A DNA stretch of 20,621 nucleotides from Alphaproteobacteria bacterium UBA6038 (lineage in GTDB: Bacteria; Pseudomonadota; Alphaproteobacteria; Micropepsales; Micropepsaceae). The stretch lies in NCBI GenBank assembly GCA_002429315.1, contig DIZC01000059.1:10718-31338 (forward strand), read 5' to 3'. Both the position numbers and the translations under genes were made by a program. Within the stretch, counting starts at the first letter, position 1; each line of letters starts with the position of its first letter. The notes below the pieces were generated by a model, which did no database searches, was not told where the DNA came from, and saw only the letters and a list, made by a program, of their open reading frames with translations. Positions 8,363 through 15,212 of this stretch are shown here, one piece after another.

Positions 8363-8526
8363 CGTCCCAGTTCTCCCCGTATGTCATGGCCCGGCCTGAC
8401 CGGGCCACCCAGCGGGGCGTGTCTGCGCCCCAAGGACTCATCAGCGCGCGGACGCGCGCTTACTGGGTGGCCCGCATTCGCGGGCCATGACAACGAAGGG
8501 GATGTGATGAGCTTGCGCGTGGGCAT
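8359..8526 (-). CDS. Element-derived 55-residue reading frame coupled to nuoG
   Basis: This frame starts with the ATG at 8526, which overlaps the stop of the preceding small gene as TGATG. It reads seven nuoG-like codons (MPTRKLI), runs through the whole palindromic element without a stop, and ends in TGA at 8361-8359, overlapping the nuoG ATG again as TGATG. The upstream copy has a plausible ribosome-binding site (GGAAG six bases before ATG). The product is proline/arginine-rich and resembles no family. I infer that the peptide itself has no function and that translating it may carry ribosomes to nuoG. Whether it is translated is unknown. Confidence 0.4.
   Translation of the reverse strand: MPTRKLITSPSLSWPANAGHPVSARPRADESLGRRHAPLGGPVRPGHDIRGELGR
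8382..8492. repeat. Palindromic (REP/BIME-like) element at the nuoG start
   Basis: Two perfectly complementary 12-bp blocks flank the element: tgtcatggcccg (8382-8393) with cgggccatgaca (8481-8492), and cgggccacccag (8401-8412) with ctgggtggcccg (8463-8474). Each side is also a small hairpin of its own. The centre (8413-8462) is GC-rich and includes a short cgcgcg-type palindrome. The layout is that of the short palindromic mobile repeats common in alphaproteobacterial genomes. The family name cannot be assigned here. Confidence 0.85.
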
Positions 8527-8529
8527 CAG
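8505..8529. repeat. 25-bp direct repeat, copy 2 (upstream remnant of nuoG start)
   Basis: This second copy of the nuoG start includes the TGATG overlap with the stop of the upstream gene. It is probably the original gene junction, because it keeps both the overlap and a better-placed ribosome-binding sequence (GGAAG). The copy at 8338-8362 then became the start used by the intact gene. Confidence 0.82.
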
Positions 8530-8846
8530 GCGCTTCCACGATGCAGTTTTTCATCACGTGGCAGTCGGCGGTTGAGCCTCATTATCGTGAATTCAAGTTC
8601 GTCCGGTCCGCCTCCACCGTCCTCGAAGTCTGGGCCAACGTGAAAATGGTATTCCTCCTCCAAATCTCTCGTGCCCAGTTCTGAAAAGATACGAGCAAGG
8701 TGAAGAAATCCGGCAGCGTTCGCATACAGCAGGACTGCTTTTCCATCGACTCGAACACCAGCAATAGCTCCCTCGGGCAGGCCGATATTCACCGAAAGAT
8801 CGCTCAGCGGCGGGTCTTCTTCGAATTCGTGAATGAACTTCAGCAT
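8526..8846 (-). CDS. Small acidic protein of unknown function in the nuo operon
   Basis: It has 106 residues and starts MLKFIHEFEEDPP at the ATG that overlaps the preceding stop as TGATG. A longer frame upstream is only the shadow of the neighbouring gene. The protein is soluble and acidic, with a predicted beta-rich first half (VRVDGKAVLLYANAAGFLHLARIF), a YHFHVGPDF segment and a glycine run, ending in a basic tail. The AAGFLHLARIF/HFHVGPDF pattern is loosely like small immunity-type proteins of the Imm32 kind, but the resemblance is too weak to name it. It is the third of three extra genes between nuoF and nuoG. Its stop originally overlapped the nuoG start and now overlaps a duplicated copy of it. 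Confidence 0.75.
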   Translation of the reverse strand: MLKFIHEFEEDPPLSDLSVNIGLPEGAIAGVRVDGKAVLLYANAAGFLHLARIFSELGTRDLEEEYHFHVGPDFEDGGGGPDELEFTIMRLNRRLPRDEKLHRGSA

Positions 8847-9316
8847 CAGGCGCAGCGCCTTTCGCGCCAGGCCTCGGCCGACGGGAGATCGGCCCAGCCG
8901 AAGGCGAATTCCCCCGGGCCATGGGCGATCAGGTGATCCAGCCGCTCCTTGGCTTCCCCAAGCGTTGGGATGTGCCCCGCCGGAATCCACCACATCGCGA
9001 CGGTCGGCTGTTGCGGCATCTCGAAGAATTGGTGCTTGCGGGCATAGATGTTGCGATGAACGGTCTGGAACACAAAACGGCCGAGATCCTCTGCGCTCTC
9101 CCACACCGTCAGGTTCACCGCCATTGTCGCATCGCCCGGCCAGGTAAGCCCTACAGCGCTTTCGCCGCTCTCGTTCTTCAGCCGCCACACAAAACCCGGC
9201 ATGCACTCGGCAAGCGCATTGACGCGCGCGAGGTTGGAATAGAAATCGGCCATGCGCGGATCGTCCGGCCCGCCCAGCAAACGCCCGATGTTTACTTGCG
9301 CCAGGTGCTTTGTCAT
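8846..9316 (-). CDS. DUF3291-like protein
   Basis: It has 156 residues beginning MTKHLAQVNIGRLLGGPDDPRM. The pattern HLAQxNIxR...DDPRM..F...NALAE..PGFVWRL, VNLTVWESAEDLGRFVFQTVH, and WWIPAGHIPTLGEAKERLDHL is what I recall for DUF3291, a small domain related to dimeric alpha/beta-barrel monooxygenase-like proteins. No biochemical function is known to me. The ATG overlaps the preceding stop as ATGA and follows GGAGG closely; the stop overlaps the next ATG as TGATG. It is the middle gene of the nuoF-nuoG insert and is co-transcribed with complex I by position. No membrane segment or cofactor motif is visible. Confidence 0.8.
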   Translation of the reverse strand: MTKHLAQVNIGRLLGGPDDPRMADFYSNLARVNALAECMPGFVWRLKNESGESAVGLTWPGDATMAVNLTVWESAEDLGRFVFQTVHRNIYARKHQFFEMPQQPTVAMWWIPAGHIPTLGEAKERLDHLIAHGPGEFAFGWADLPSAEAWRERRCA

Positions 9317-9807
9317 CCCGCCTCCGCCTGCTGTTCGATCAGCATGCGCATGCGCAGCGAGTAGTGCGAGAGGTAGTCCTGGTTCTGGTAGTAGTCGGAC
9401 GCGAAGTATTTCTGATGATTCGACAGCTGCGTCCTCGCCACCGCATACCATTGCGGGATGGGCGCCAGCGCCAGGCATTCATCCAAAGTGTACACCAGCC
9501 GCGCCACATACCATTCGTAGCGCTCGAATTCCTCTGCGCTGCCGTCGAAGGTTTTCGCCTTCAGGTCCAGCTTCGCAAGATCGGGGCTGGAGAAGCGGGG
9601 ATTCGCCAGCGCCACGTCGCAATGCGACAGGTACAGCTTCTTCGCCTTTTCGCCGCGCCAGGCCAACATCGTCAGCACCGCACTGCCGATGCCGACGAAC
9701 GCCGCGATCATCAGCGGCATGGGAGGCCTGAGGACCGGAGGGGCTTTCGCCGCCGCAGTTCTTGCCGGCGCTTTCGCCGCAGCAGTTCTTGCTGGAGCTC
9801 TCGCCAT
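9313..9807 (-). CDS. Single-helix membrane protein of unknown function in the nuo operon
   Basis: It has 164 residues. The first 28 are Ala/Pro/Lys/Arg-rich and contain a 9-residue unit (APARTAAAK type) repeated twice, encoded by a 27-bp DNA repeat. One transmembrane helix follows at about residues 29-48 (MPLMIAAFVGIGSAVLTMLAW). The C-terminal 115 residues are helical and rich in Tyr, Leu and Arg (FERYEWYVARLVYTLDECLAL, SDYYQNQDYLSHYSLRMRMLIEQ). The ATG is four bases after the nuoF TAG, with GGAG seven bases ahead inside the nuoF end; the stop overlaps the next gene as ATGA. Its place in the operon suggests a membrane role tied to respiration, but I do not recognise the family. Confidence 0.8.
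   Translation of the reverse strand: MARAPARTAAAKAPARTAAAKAPPVLRPPMPLMIAAFVGIGSAVLTMLAWRGEKAKKLYLSHCDVALANPRFSSPDLAKLDLKAKTFDGSAEEFERYEWYVARLVYTLDECLALAPIPQWYAVARTQLSNHQKYFASDYYQNQDYLSHYSLRMRMLIEQQAEAG
9740..9805. repeat. 27-bp tandem repeat in the N-terminus of the membrane protein gene
   Basis: Two units of 27 bp (9740-9766 and 9767-9793) are followed by a 12-bp partial third unit. The units differ at a few positions. Each encodes an Ala/Pro/Arg/Lys nonapeptide. Confidence 0.75.
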
Positions 9808-9811
9808 CGTC

Positions 9812-11113
9812 CTACTCCGCCGCCAGAGGAGTCATGGGCGCCGATGTGCGCCCGCCATGTTCGCGGATCCGCTTCTCGATCTCCGGGCGGAAGTGGCGCA
9901 GGAAACCCTGCACGGGCCATGAGGCGCCTTCGCCGAAGGCGCAGATGGTGTGGCCTTCGATCTGCTTCGTGACCTCCTGCAGCAGATCGATTTCCTCCAT
10001 GGTGGCATCGCCCTTGCCCATGCGGGTGATCACGCGCCACATCCATCCGCAGCCTTCGCGGCATGGCGTGCACTGGCCGCAAGACTCGTGCTTGTAGAAA
10101 TAGGCAAGCCGCGCGAACGCCTTGATGATGTCGGTGGACTTGTCCATCACGATCACGGCCGCGGTGCCGAGGCCCGACTTCGCCTTCACCAGCGAATCGA
10201 AATCCATCAGGATGTCGTCGGCAATCTCCTTCGACAGCACCGGCATGGAGGAACCGCCGGGGATCACGCCTAACAGATTGTCCCACCCGCCACGCACGCC
10301 ACCGGCATGCGTTTCGATCAGCTCGCGCAGCGGAATGCTCATCGCCTCTTCCACATTGCACGGCCTGTTCACATGGCCGGAGATGCAGAAGACTTTTGTG
10401 CCGGTGTTGTTGGGCTTGCCAATGCCGGCAAACCAGTCCGCACCGCGGCGAAGGATGTCCGGCACCATGGCGATGGTCTCGACGTTGTTGACGGTGGTGG
10501 GACAGCCATAGACGCCGGCATTGGCAGGGAATGGTGGCTTCAGCCGCGGCTGGCCCTTCTTGCCTTCCAGGCTTTCGAGCAGCGCGGTTTCTTCGCCGCA
10601 GATGTAGGCACCGGCGCCGTGATGCACATAAAGATCGAACGGCCAACCGTGAATGTTGTCCTCGCCGATGAGGCTCGCGGCATAGGCTTCATCAACTGCG
10701 CGCTGCAGCGCCTCGCGCTCACGGATGAATTCGCCGCGGATGTAGATGTAGCAGGCATGCGCGCGCATCGCGAAGGAGGCGATGAGGCAGCCTTCCACCA
10801 GCAGATGCGGATCGTGCCGCATGATGTCCCGGTCCTTGCAGGTACCGGGTTCGGATTCATCGGCATTGACGACGAGGTAGTGCGGCCGCTCCTTCACCTC
10901 CTTCGGCATGAATGACCATTTGAGACCGGTGGGGAATCCGGCGCCGCCGCGGCCGCGCAGGCCCGATTTCTTCATCTCCGCGACAATCGCGTCCACGCCG
11001 CGTTCAAGAATTTGCTTGGTGCCGTCCCACGCGCCGCGCTTCCGCGCGCCCTCGAGCCACGGACTCTGGAAGCCGTAGAGATTGGTGAAAATGCGATCGC
11101 GATCTGGGAGCAT
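9812..11113 (-). CDS. nuoF: NADH-quinone oxidoreductase subunit F
   Basis: NuoF binds NADH and FMN and holds the N3 4Fe-4S cluster; it is the electron entry point of complex I. The 433 residues are standard. Visible motifs are the glycine-rich nucleotide loop GLRGRGGAGFPTGLKW (51-66), NADESEPGTCKDR (83-95), YICGEETALLESLEGKKGQPR (170-190), and the cluster ligands C345, C348, C351 (ESCGQCTPCREG) with C391. The start ATG shares its first base with the nuoE stop (TAATG). Its stop is four bases before the first of three extra genes rather than nuoG, as would be usual. Confidence 0.98.
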   Translation of the reverse strand: MLPDRDRIFTNLYGFQSPWLEGARKRGAWDGTKQILERGVDAIVAEMKKSGLRGRGGAGFPTGLKWSFMPKEVKERPHYLVVNADESEPGTCKDRDIMRHDPHLLVEGCLIASFAMRAHACYIYIRGEFIREREALQRAVDEAYAASLIGEDNIHGWPFDLYVHHGAGAYICGEETALLESLEGKKGQPRLKPPFPANAGVYGCPTTVNNVETIAMVPDILRRGADWFAGIGKPNNTGTKVFCISGHVNRPCNVEEAMSIPLRELIETHAGGVRGGWDNLLGVIPGGSSMPVLSKEIADDILMDFDSLVKAKSGLGTAAVIVMDKSTDIIKAFARLAYFYKHESCGQCTPCREGCGWMWRVITRMGKGDATMEEIDLLQEVTKQIEGHTICAFGEGASWPVQGFLRHFRPEIEKRIREHGGRTSAPMTPLAAE

Positions 11114-11850
11114 TACGTGGCCGCTCCCGGTGGCTTTTGCGCAGGCGCTTCGCGATGTGACGCACCCTGCGTCGGCTTCTTGCCTTCGGTGTCGGTGGTA
11201 TCGCCGTCGGACCCGTTCGCCATGCGGCTGTAGCCGCCGTCGTAGAGCTTCGGATCTTTCAAGGTCAGTTGGCCGCCTTCCGGCTCTGACGAATGCCGCC
11301 CATCTTGCGGGCCGGGCTTCGGCGTTTCACCGCGCCGCAGCGCTTCAAGAATGCGCTCTGTCGCCGGACCATCGAGGTCTTCGTAGTAGTCCTTGCCGAT
11401 CTGCAGTACCGGCGCGTTCACGCAGGCGCCGAGGCATTCCACTTCCATCCAGGAGAACTTGCCGTCGGCCGAAATCACGCCGGGATTCGGCGCGATATGC
11501 TTCTTGCACGCGGCGACCACATCCTCCGACCCGCGCAGCCAGCACGGCGTCGTCGTGCACACCTGCACGAGGTGTTGCCCCACCGGTACGAGGTTGAACA
11601 TCGTGTAGAAGGTGGCGACCTCCAGCACCCGCATAACCGCCATGTCGAGGATGCGCGCCACCTCCTCGATCATGGGCTTGGTGACCCAACCTTCCTGCTC
11701 CTGCCCGATCCACAAGGCGGCGATCACCGCGCTGCGCTGCCGGCCGGGCGGATATTTCGCGATCCACTGGTCCACAGCTTTGCGGTTCTCTTCCGAGAAC
11801 GCGAAGCGCGCGGGCTGCTGATCGGCGGGCGCAAGGCGGCGAAAGCTCAC
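11113..11850 (-). CDS. nuoE: NADH-quinone oxidoreductase subunit E
   Basis: NuoE is the thioredoxin-fold 2Fe-2S (N1a) subunit paired with NuoF. It has 245 residues. The N-terminal helical bundle and thioredoxin-like domain occupy residues 1-180, with the cluster ligands C98-x4-C103 and C139-x3-C143 (CTTTPC, CLGAC). The last 65 residues are a low-complexity polar tail rich in Pro, Gly, Ser and Thr; tails of this type are common in alphaproteobacterial and mitochondrial-type homologues but absent in E. coli. The start is a GTG that overlaps the nuoD stop as GTGA; the stop overlaps nuoF as TAATG. Confidence 0.98.
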   Translation of the reverse strand: MSFRRLAPADQQPARFAFSEENRKAVDQWIAKYPPGRQRSAVIAALWIGQEQEGWVTKPMIEEVARILDMAVMRVLEVATFYTMFNLVPVGQHLVQVCTTTPCWLRGSEDVVAACKKHIAPNPGVISADGKFSWMEVECLGACVNAPVLQIGKDYYEDLDGPATERILEALRRGETPKPGPQDGRHSSEPEGGQLTLKDPKLYDGGYSRMANGSDGDTTDTEGKKPTQGASHREAPAQKPPGAAT

Positions 11851-13043
11851 CGGTCGATCTCCCCGAACACGATGTCAAGCGCACCGAGAATGGCCGAGAC
11901 ATCCGCCAGCATGTGGCCCTTGCACATGTAATCCATCGCCTGCAGGTGCGCGAAGGACGGCGCGCGGATTTTGCAGCGGTACGGCTTGTTGGCGCCTTCC
12001 GACACCAGGTACACGCCGAACTCGCCCTTGGGCGCCTCCACCGCCGCATACACCTCGCCCTCCGGCACGCGATAGCCTTCGGTGAACAGCTTGAACTGAT
12101 GGATCATCGCCTCCATCGAGCGCTTCATCTCGGCCCGCTTCGGCGGAGCGATCTTGTTGTCTTCCGTCATCACCGGACCGTCCGGCATCCGTTCGATGCA
12201 CTGCCGCATGATCTTCGTCGCCTGCCGCATCTCCTCCATGCGAATGAGGTAGCGGTCGTAATTGTCCCCGTTCTTGCCGATCGGAATCTGGAATTCGAGA
12301 TCGTTGTAGCATTCGTAGGGCTGCGCGCGGCGGAGGTCCCACGCCACGCCGGTCGAGCGCAGCATGGGCCCGCTCATGCCCCATGCTTCCGCATCGGCAC
12401 GGTTGATCTTGCCGATATCCACGTTGCGCTGCTTGAAGATGCGGTTCTCGGTCAGCAGCGTTTCGAGATCGTCCAGCACTTTCGGGAAAGTGTCGGTCCA
12501 GACGTAGACGTCCTCCAGCAGCTCGGGTGGACAGTCCTGATGCACGCCTCCGGTGCGGAAGTAATTGGCGTGCAGACGCGCCCCGGAGGCGCGCTCGTAG
12601 AAGATCATCAGCTTCTCGCGCTCCTCGAAGCCCCACAATGGCGGGGTGAGCGCGCCGACATCGAGCGCCTGTGTGGTCACCTGCAGCAGGTGATTGAGGA
12701 TGCGGCCGATCTCGCAGAACAGCACGCGGATGTACTGCCCGCGCTTCGGCACCTCGAGCCCGAGCAGCTTCTCGACGGCGAGCGAGAAGCCATGCTCCTG
12801 ATTCATCGGGCAGACGTAATCGAGCCGGTCGAAATACGGAAGCGCCTGCATGTAAGTCTTGTATTCGATCAGCTTCTCCGTGCCGCGATGCAGGAGCCCG
12901 ATGTGCGGATCGACGCGGGTGACGACTTCCCCGTCCAGCTCCAGCACCAGCCGCAGGACTCCGTGCGCGGCAGGATGCTGCGGGCCGAAATTCAGCGTGA
13001 TGGTGCTCTCGTTGACCGGCGCGCCGGCGGGTGCGCCGCTCAT
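11847..13043 (-). CDS. nuoD: NADH-quinone oxidoreductase subunit D
   Basis: NuoD (49 kDa) forms the quinone site together with NuoB and is related to hydrogenase large subunits. I choose ATG 13043 (MSGAPAGAPVNESTITLNFG), giving 398 residues, because the family begins about 15-20 residues before the conserved NFGPQHPAAHGVLRL block. The frame stays open to an ATG at 13148, but those 35 extra codons are translated palindromic repeat. Signatures are PQHPAAHG (21-28) and the LLHRGTEKLIE motif (about 50-60). The C-terminus SAILGALDIVFGEIDR is the usual ending. There is no fusion with nuoC. The stop overlaps the nuoE GTG as GTGA. Confidence 0.97.
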   Translation of the reverse strand: MSGAPAGAPVNESTITLNFGPQHPAAHGVLRLVLELDGEVVTRVDPHIGLLHRGTEKLIEYKTYMQALPYFDRLDYVCPMNQEHGFSLAVEKLLGLEVPKRGQYIRVLFCEIGRILNHLLQVTTQALDVGALTPPLWGFEEREKLMIFYERASGARLHANYFRTGGVHQDCPPELLEDVYVWTDTFPKVLDDLETLLTENRIFKQRNVDIGKINRADAEAWGMSGPMLRSTGVAWDLRRAQPYECYNDLEFQIPIGKNGDNYDRYLIRMEEMRQATKIMRQCIERMPDGPVMTEDNKIAPPKRAEMKRSMEAMIHQFKLFTEGYRVPEGEVYAAVEAPKGEFGVYLVSEGANKPYRCKIRAPSFAHLQAMDYMCKGHMLADVSAILGALDIVFGEIDR

Positions 13044-13062
13044 AGTCGTGCACCCACTTGGC

Positions 13063-13184
13063 ACTCCCCCCGCGCAGCGGGGGGAGGACAGCCGAAGGAG
13101 GGGAGGGGGACGAACGCGCACATGCGTCCCCCCCACCATGATTCGCATGGTCCCCCTCCCCCGATTCGCGGGGGAGGAGTCTTG
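13063..13184. repeat. Compound palindromic repeat between nuoC and nuoD
   Basis: The 167-bp gap between nuoC and nuoD is almost filled by this element. A left hairpin ctccccccgc/gcggggggag (13064-13073 with 13077-13086) and a right hairpin ctcccccg/cgggggag around attcg flank a central stem, ggggagggggac (13100-13111) with gtccccctcccc (13150-13161). The sequence family differs from the repeats near nuoI/J and nuoM. The nuoD frame is open through the element for 35 codons upstream of the chosen start. Confidence 0.85.
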
Positions 13185-13210
13185 CTCGGTGTGCTCGTCA
13201 GTACCATTCG

Positions 13211-13825
13211 CTATTCGCCATTCGGCTTGGTCGCCTTCTCATCTCCATGAAAAACGCCCCGCAGGCCTTCCCACGGACTCGAAAATTCGAAGTCCCGAAA
13301 TTCCTGCACCAGCTGTACGGGCTGATACACGACGCGCTTCAATTCATCGTCGTAACGGAGTTCCACAAACCCGGTCAGCGGGAAATCCTTGCGGAGTGGA
13401 TAACCCTCGAAACCATAATCGGTGAGGATGCGCCGCAGGTCCGGATGATCGGAGAACACAACGCCATACATGTCGTAGGTCTCGCGCTCGAACCAGTTGG
13501 CGCCGGAATGAATATGCGAAAGCGAGGGCACCGGCGTCTGCTCATCGGTCTGCACCTTCAGCCGGATGCGCTGGTTCTGCGACAATGACAGGAAGTGGTA
13601 CACGACATCGAAGCGCTTCTCGCGTTTTGGCCAGTCCACGCCGCAGATGTCGAGCAGCAGCTTGAACTCGCATTGCGGATCGTCGCGCAGAAACTCGACC
13701 ACCCGCGGCAACACATCGCCGCCAACCGTCAGCGTAAGATCGCCGAATTCGAGCTTCTGCTCCAGCACCGCGCCCGACACGGCGCGCGCGATGTGGTCAC
13801 CCAGCGCGGTCAGATCGAGGGCCAT
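13211..13825 (-). CDS. nuoC: NADH-quinone oxidoreductase subunit C
   Basis: NuoC (30 kDa) is a structural subunit of the connecting part of complex I, without cofactors. It has 204 residues. The family signature ERETYDMYGVVFSDHPDLRR and GYPLRKDFPL lies at about residues 113-150, preceded by the LLLDICGVDWP segment near 57-66. The ATG is six bases after the nuoB stop. The stop lies 167 bp before nuoD, the gap being filled by a palindromic repeat. The last residues (HGDEKATKPNGE) are not conserved. Confidence 0.97.
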   Translation of the reverse strand: MALDLTALGDHIARAVSGAVLEQKLEFGDLTLTVGGDVLPRVVEFLRDDPQCEFKLLLDICGVDWPKREKRFDVVYHFLSLSQNQRIRLKVQTDEQTPVPSLSHIHSGANWFERETYDMYGVVFSDHPDLRRILTDYGFEGYPLRKDFPLTGFVELRYDDELKRVVYQPVQLVQEFRDFEFSSPWEGLRGVFHGDEKATKPNGE

Positions 13826-13831
13826 GCCGGG

Positions 13832-14392
13832 TCAGCGCTCGATCGTGCCGGTGCGGCGGATTTTCCGCTGCAGCAGCATGATACCATACACGAGCGCTTC
13901 TGCGGTCGGCGGGCAGCCAGGCACGTAGATGTCGACCGGCACGATGCGATCGCAACCGCGCACCACCGAATACGAATAGTGGTAGTAGCCGCCGCCATTG
14001 GCGCAGGAGCCCATGGAGATGACGTAGCGCGGCTCCGGCATCTGGTCGTAAACCTTGCGAAGCGCCGGCGCCATCTTGTTGCAAAGCGTGCCGGCCACGA
14101 TCATCACATCGGATTGTCGCGGCGAGCCGCGTGGCGCCACGCCGAAGCGCTCCAGATCGTAGCGCGGCATGGAGGCCTGCATCATTTCGACGGCGCAGCA
14201 GGCAAGGCCAAACGTCATCCACATCAGCGAGCCGGTGCGCGCCCAGTTGATCAGTGCATCGGCGCTCGCGACGAGGAAGCCCTTGTCCTGCATCTCCGCC
14301 TGGATTTGCCGAAAGTAGGGATCGTTGTCCGCAATCGGCGCGCCGCCTTCCACTCTGGCGCGCGCCGCCGTGCCGGCCGGGATCACTCCCAT
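13832..14392 (-). CDS. nuoB: NADH-quinone oxidoreductase subunit B
   Basis: NuoB (PSST) carries cluster N2, the last iron-sulfur centre before quinone. I place the start at ATG 14392 (MGVIPAGTAARARVEGG), which overlaps the nuoA end by ten bases and gives 186 residues. The longer open frame upstream is nuoA read out of frame. The four N2 ligands are visible: tandem C65-C66 (FGLACCAVEM), C130 (MGSCANGGGYYHYSYSVVRG) and C160 (VPGCPPTAEAL). The N-terminal 25 residues are variable in the family. Confidence 0.98.
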   Translation of the reverse strand: MGVIPAGTAARARVEGGAPIADNDPYFRQIQAEMQDKGFLVASADALINWARTGSLMWMTFGLACCAVEMMQASMPRYDLERFGVAPRGSPRQSDVMIVAGTLCNKMAPALRKVYDQMPEPRYVISMGSCANGGGYYHYSYSVVRGCDRIVPVDIYVPGCPPTAEALVYGIMLLQRKIRRTGTIER

Positions 14393-14748
14393 TCCAGCGC
14401 TCCCTTCCGCCACTCGTAAATGAACCCGACCGTGAGCACGGCGAGGAACACCATCATCGACCAGAAGGCGTACAGCCCGGTCTTGCCGAGCGTGATCGCC
14501 CAGGGAAACAGAAACGCCACTTCGAGATCGAAGATGATGAACAGCAGCGAGACGAGGTAGTACCGCACATCGAATTTCATGCGGGAATCGCCGAACGCAT
14601 TGAAGCCGCATTCATAGGCCGACAGCTTCTCCGGATCTGGCTTGGAGGGGGCGATGATCAGCGGAATCAGCAGAAACGCGACGCACATCGCGCCGGCGAT
14701 GCCGATGAAAAGCAGAATCGGCAGGTATTCGACGAGAAGCTGATTCAT
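14383..14748 (-). CDS. nuoA: NADH-quinone oxidoreductase subunit A
   Basis: NuoA (ND3) is a three-helix membrane subunit with a long loop that senses the quinone site. It has 121 residues, the family norm. The conserved loop YECGFNAFGDSRMKFDVRYY (45-64) holds the key cysteine C47, and the second helix has FDLEVAFLFPW (73-83). It is the first gene of the operon; GGGG and GTGGA precede the ATG. It overlaps nuoB by ten bases. Confidence 0.98.
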   Translation of the reverse strand: MNQLLVEYLPILLFIGIAGAMCVAFLLIPLIIAPSKPDPEKLSAYECGFNAFGDSRMKFDVRYYLVSLLFIIFDLEVAFLFPWAITLGKTGLYAFWSMMVFLAVLTVGFIYEWRKGALEWE

Positions 14749-15030
14749 TCCACACCCCTACCTTGAAACCCTGCTGTCGGGCCGAAGTTGCGGGCTCAAG
14801 GTGCGTCTTTTTCGCGGCCGCAGCAAAGCGGACGCGCCGCGGGTTTAAGCCATGATTTGCAGGGAGAACAAGCGGTTTTTCCGCCACAAAGCGCATGGAT
14901 TAAAGCGAAGGGCGTGTTTGTCGAGCCGAAGCTCGCGGTAACAGGCCCGCCTTCCGCCTTCGCTCTTTGGGCTACGGCGTGACAAGTCGCGGCGGCTTGC
15001 CGGGTCGAAGCCGAAGGCGAAGATCGGCGC
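14749..15030. other. Upstream region of the nuo operon, no gene seen
   Basis: This stretch separates nuoA from the hairpin that follows tRNA-Asp. It must hold the operon's promoter. One weak sigma-70-like candidate on the minus strand is TTGTTC, 17 bases, TTAAAC, around 14845-14875; I do not trust it. Short open frames here have no family resemblance and no clear ribosome-binding site. A run of TTCGCC/GGCGAA-type inverted repeats lies at 15005-15025. Confidence 0.5.
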
Positions 15031-15064
15031 GCCAGCCTTCCCTTGCTTCGCGAGCAAGGCTGGC
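15031..15064 (-). terminator. Hairpin abutting the tRNA-Asp 3' end
   Basis: The outer arms gccagcctt (15031-15039) and aaggctggc (15056-15064) are perfectly complementary and include the tRNA's CCA. The alternative inner stem ccttgct/agcaagg (15041-15047 with 15053-15059) has a five-base loop. It could be a termination or processing structure for tRNA-Asp. There is no T-run after it, so an intrinsic terminator is uncertain. Confidence 0.4.
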
Positions 15065-15137
15065 GGGAGCGACGGGGCTCGAACCCGCGACCTTCGGCGT
15101 GACAGGCCGACGCTCTAACCAACTGAGCTACGCCCCC
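15061..15137 (-). tRNA. tRNA-Asp (anticodon GUC)
   Basis: The 77-nt gene folds as a standard cloverleaf. The acceptor GGGGGCG pairs with CGCTCCC (one G-U pair), and the D-arm is TAGCTCAGTTGGTTAGAGC. The anticodon stem GTCGG..CCGAA-type encloses loop CTGTCAC with anticodon GTC. The T-arm is GCGGGTTCGAGCCCCGT. CCA is encoded. It lies just upstream of the nuo operon on the same strand. Confidence 0.96.
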
Positions 15138-15212
15138 GCGCGCGAACGCCCGAAGGGCCGCCGCAGAAGGCGACCCGTGTAGGGCCGCCCGCGCCGGAGT
15201 GTCAAGCAGACG

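Noticed and set aside
8382..8492. Intrinsic terminator ahead of nuoG
   Set aside because: The stems are strong but no T-run follows on the minus strand, and termination here would cut off nuoG to nuoM in an operon needing all subunits.
474..13250. Many long plus-strand open frames opposite the nuo genes
   Set aside because: They are antisense shadows favoured by high GC content. Their products are rich in Arg, His, Gln and Glu and lack domains; the minus strand carries complete Nuo proteins throughout.
14845..15057. 70-codon minus-strand frame upstream of nuoA
   Set aside because: It overlaps the post-tRNA hairpin, has no clear ribosome-binding site, and its composition looks like translated repeat.
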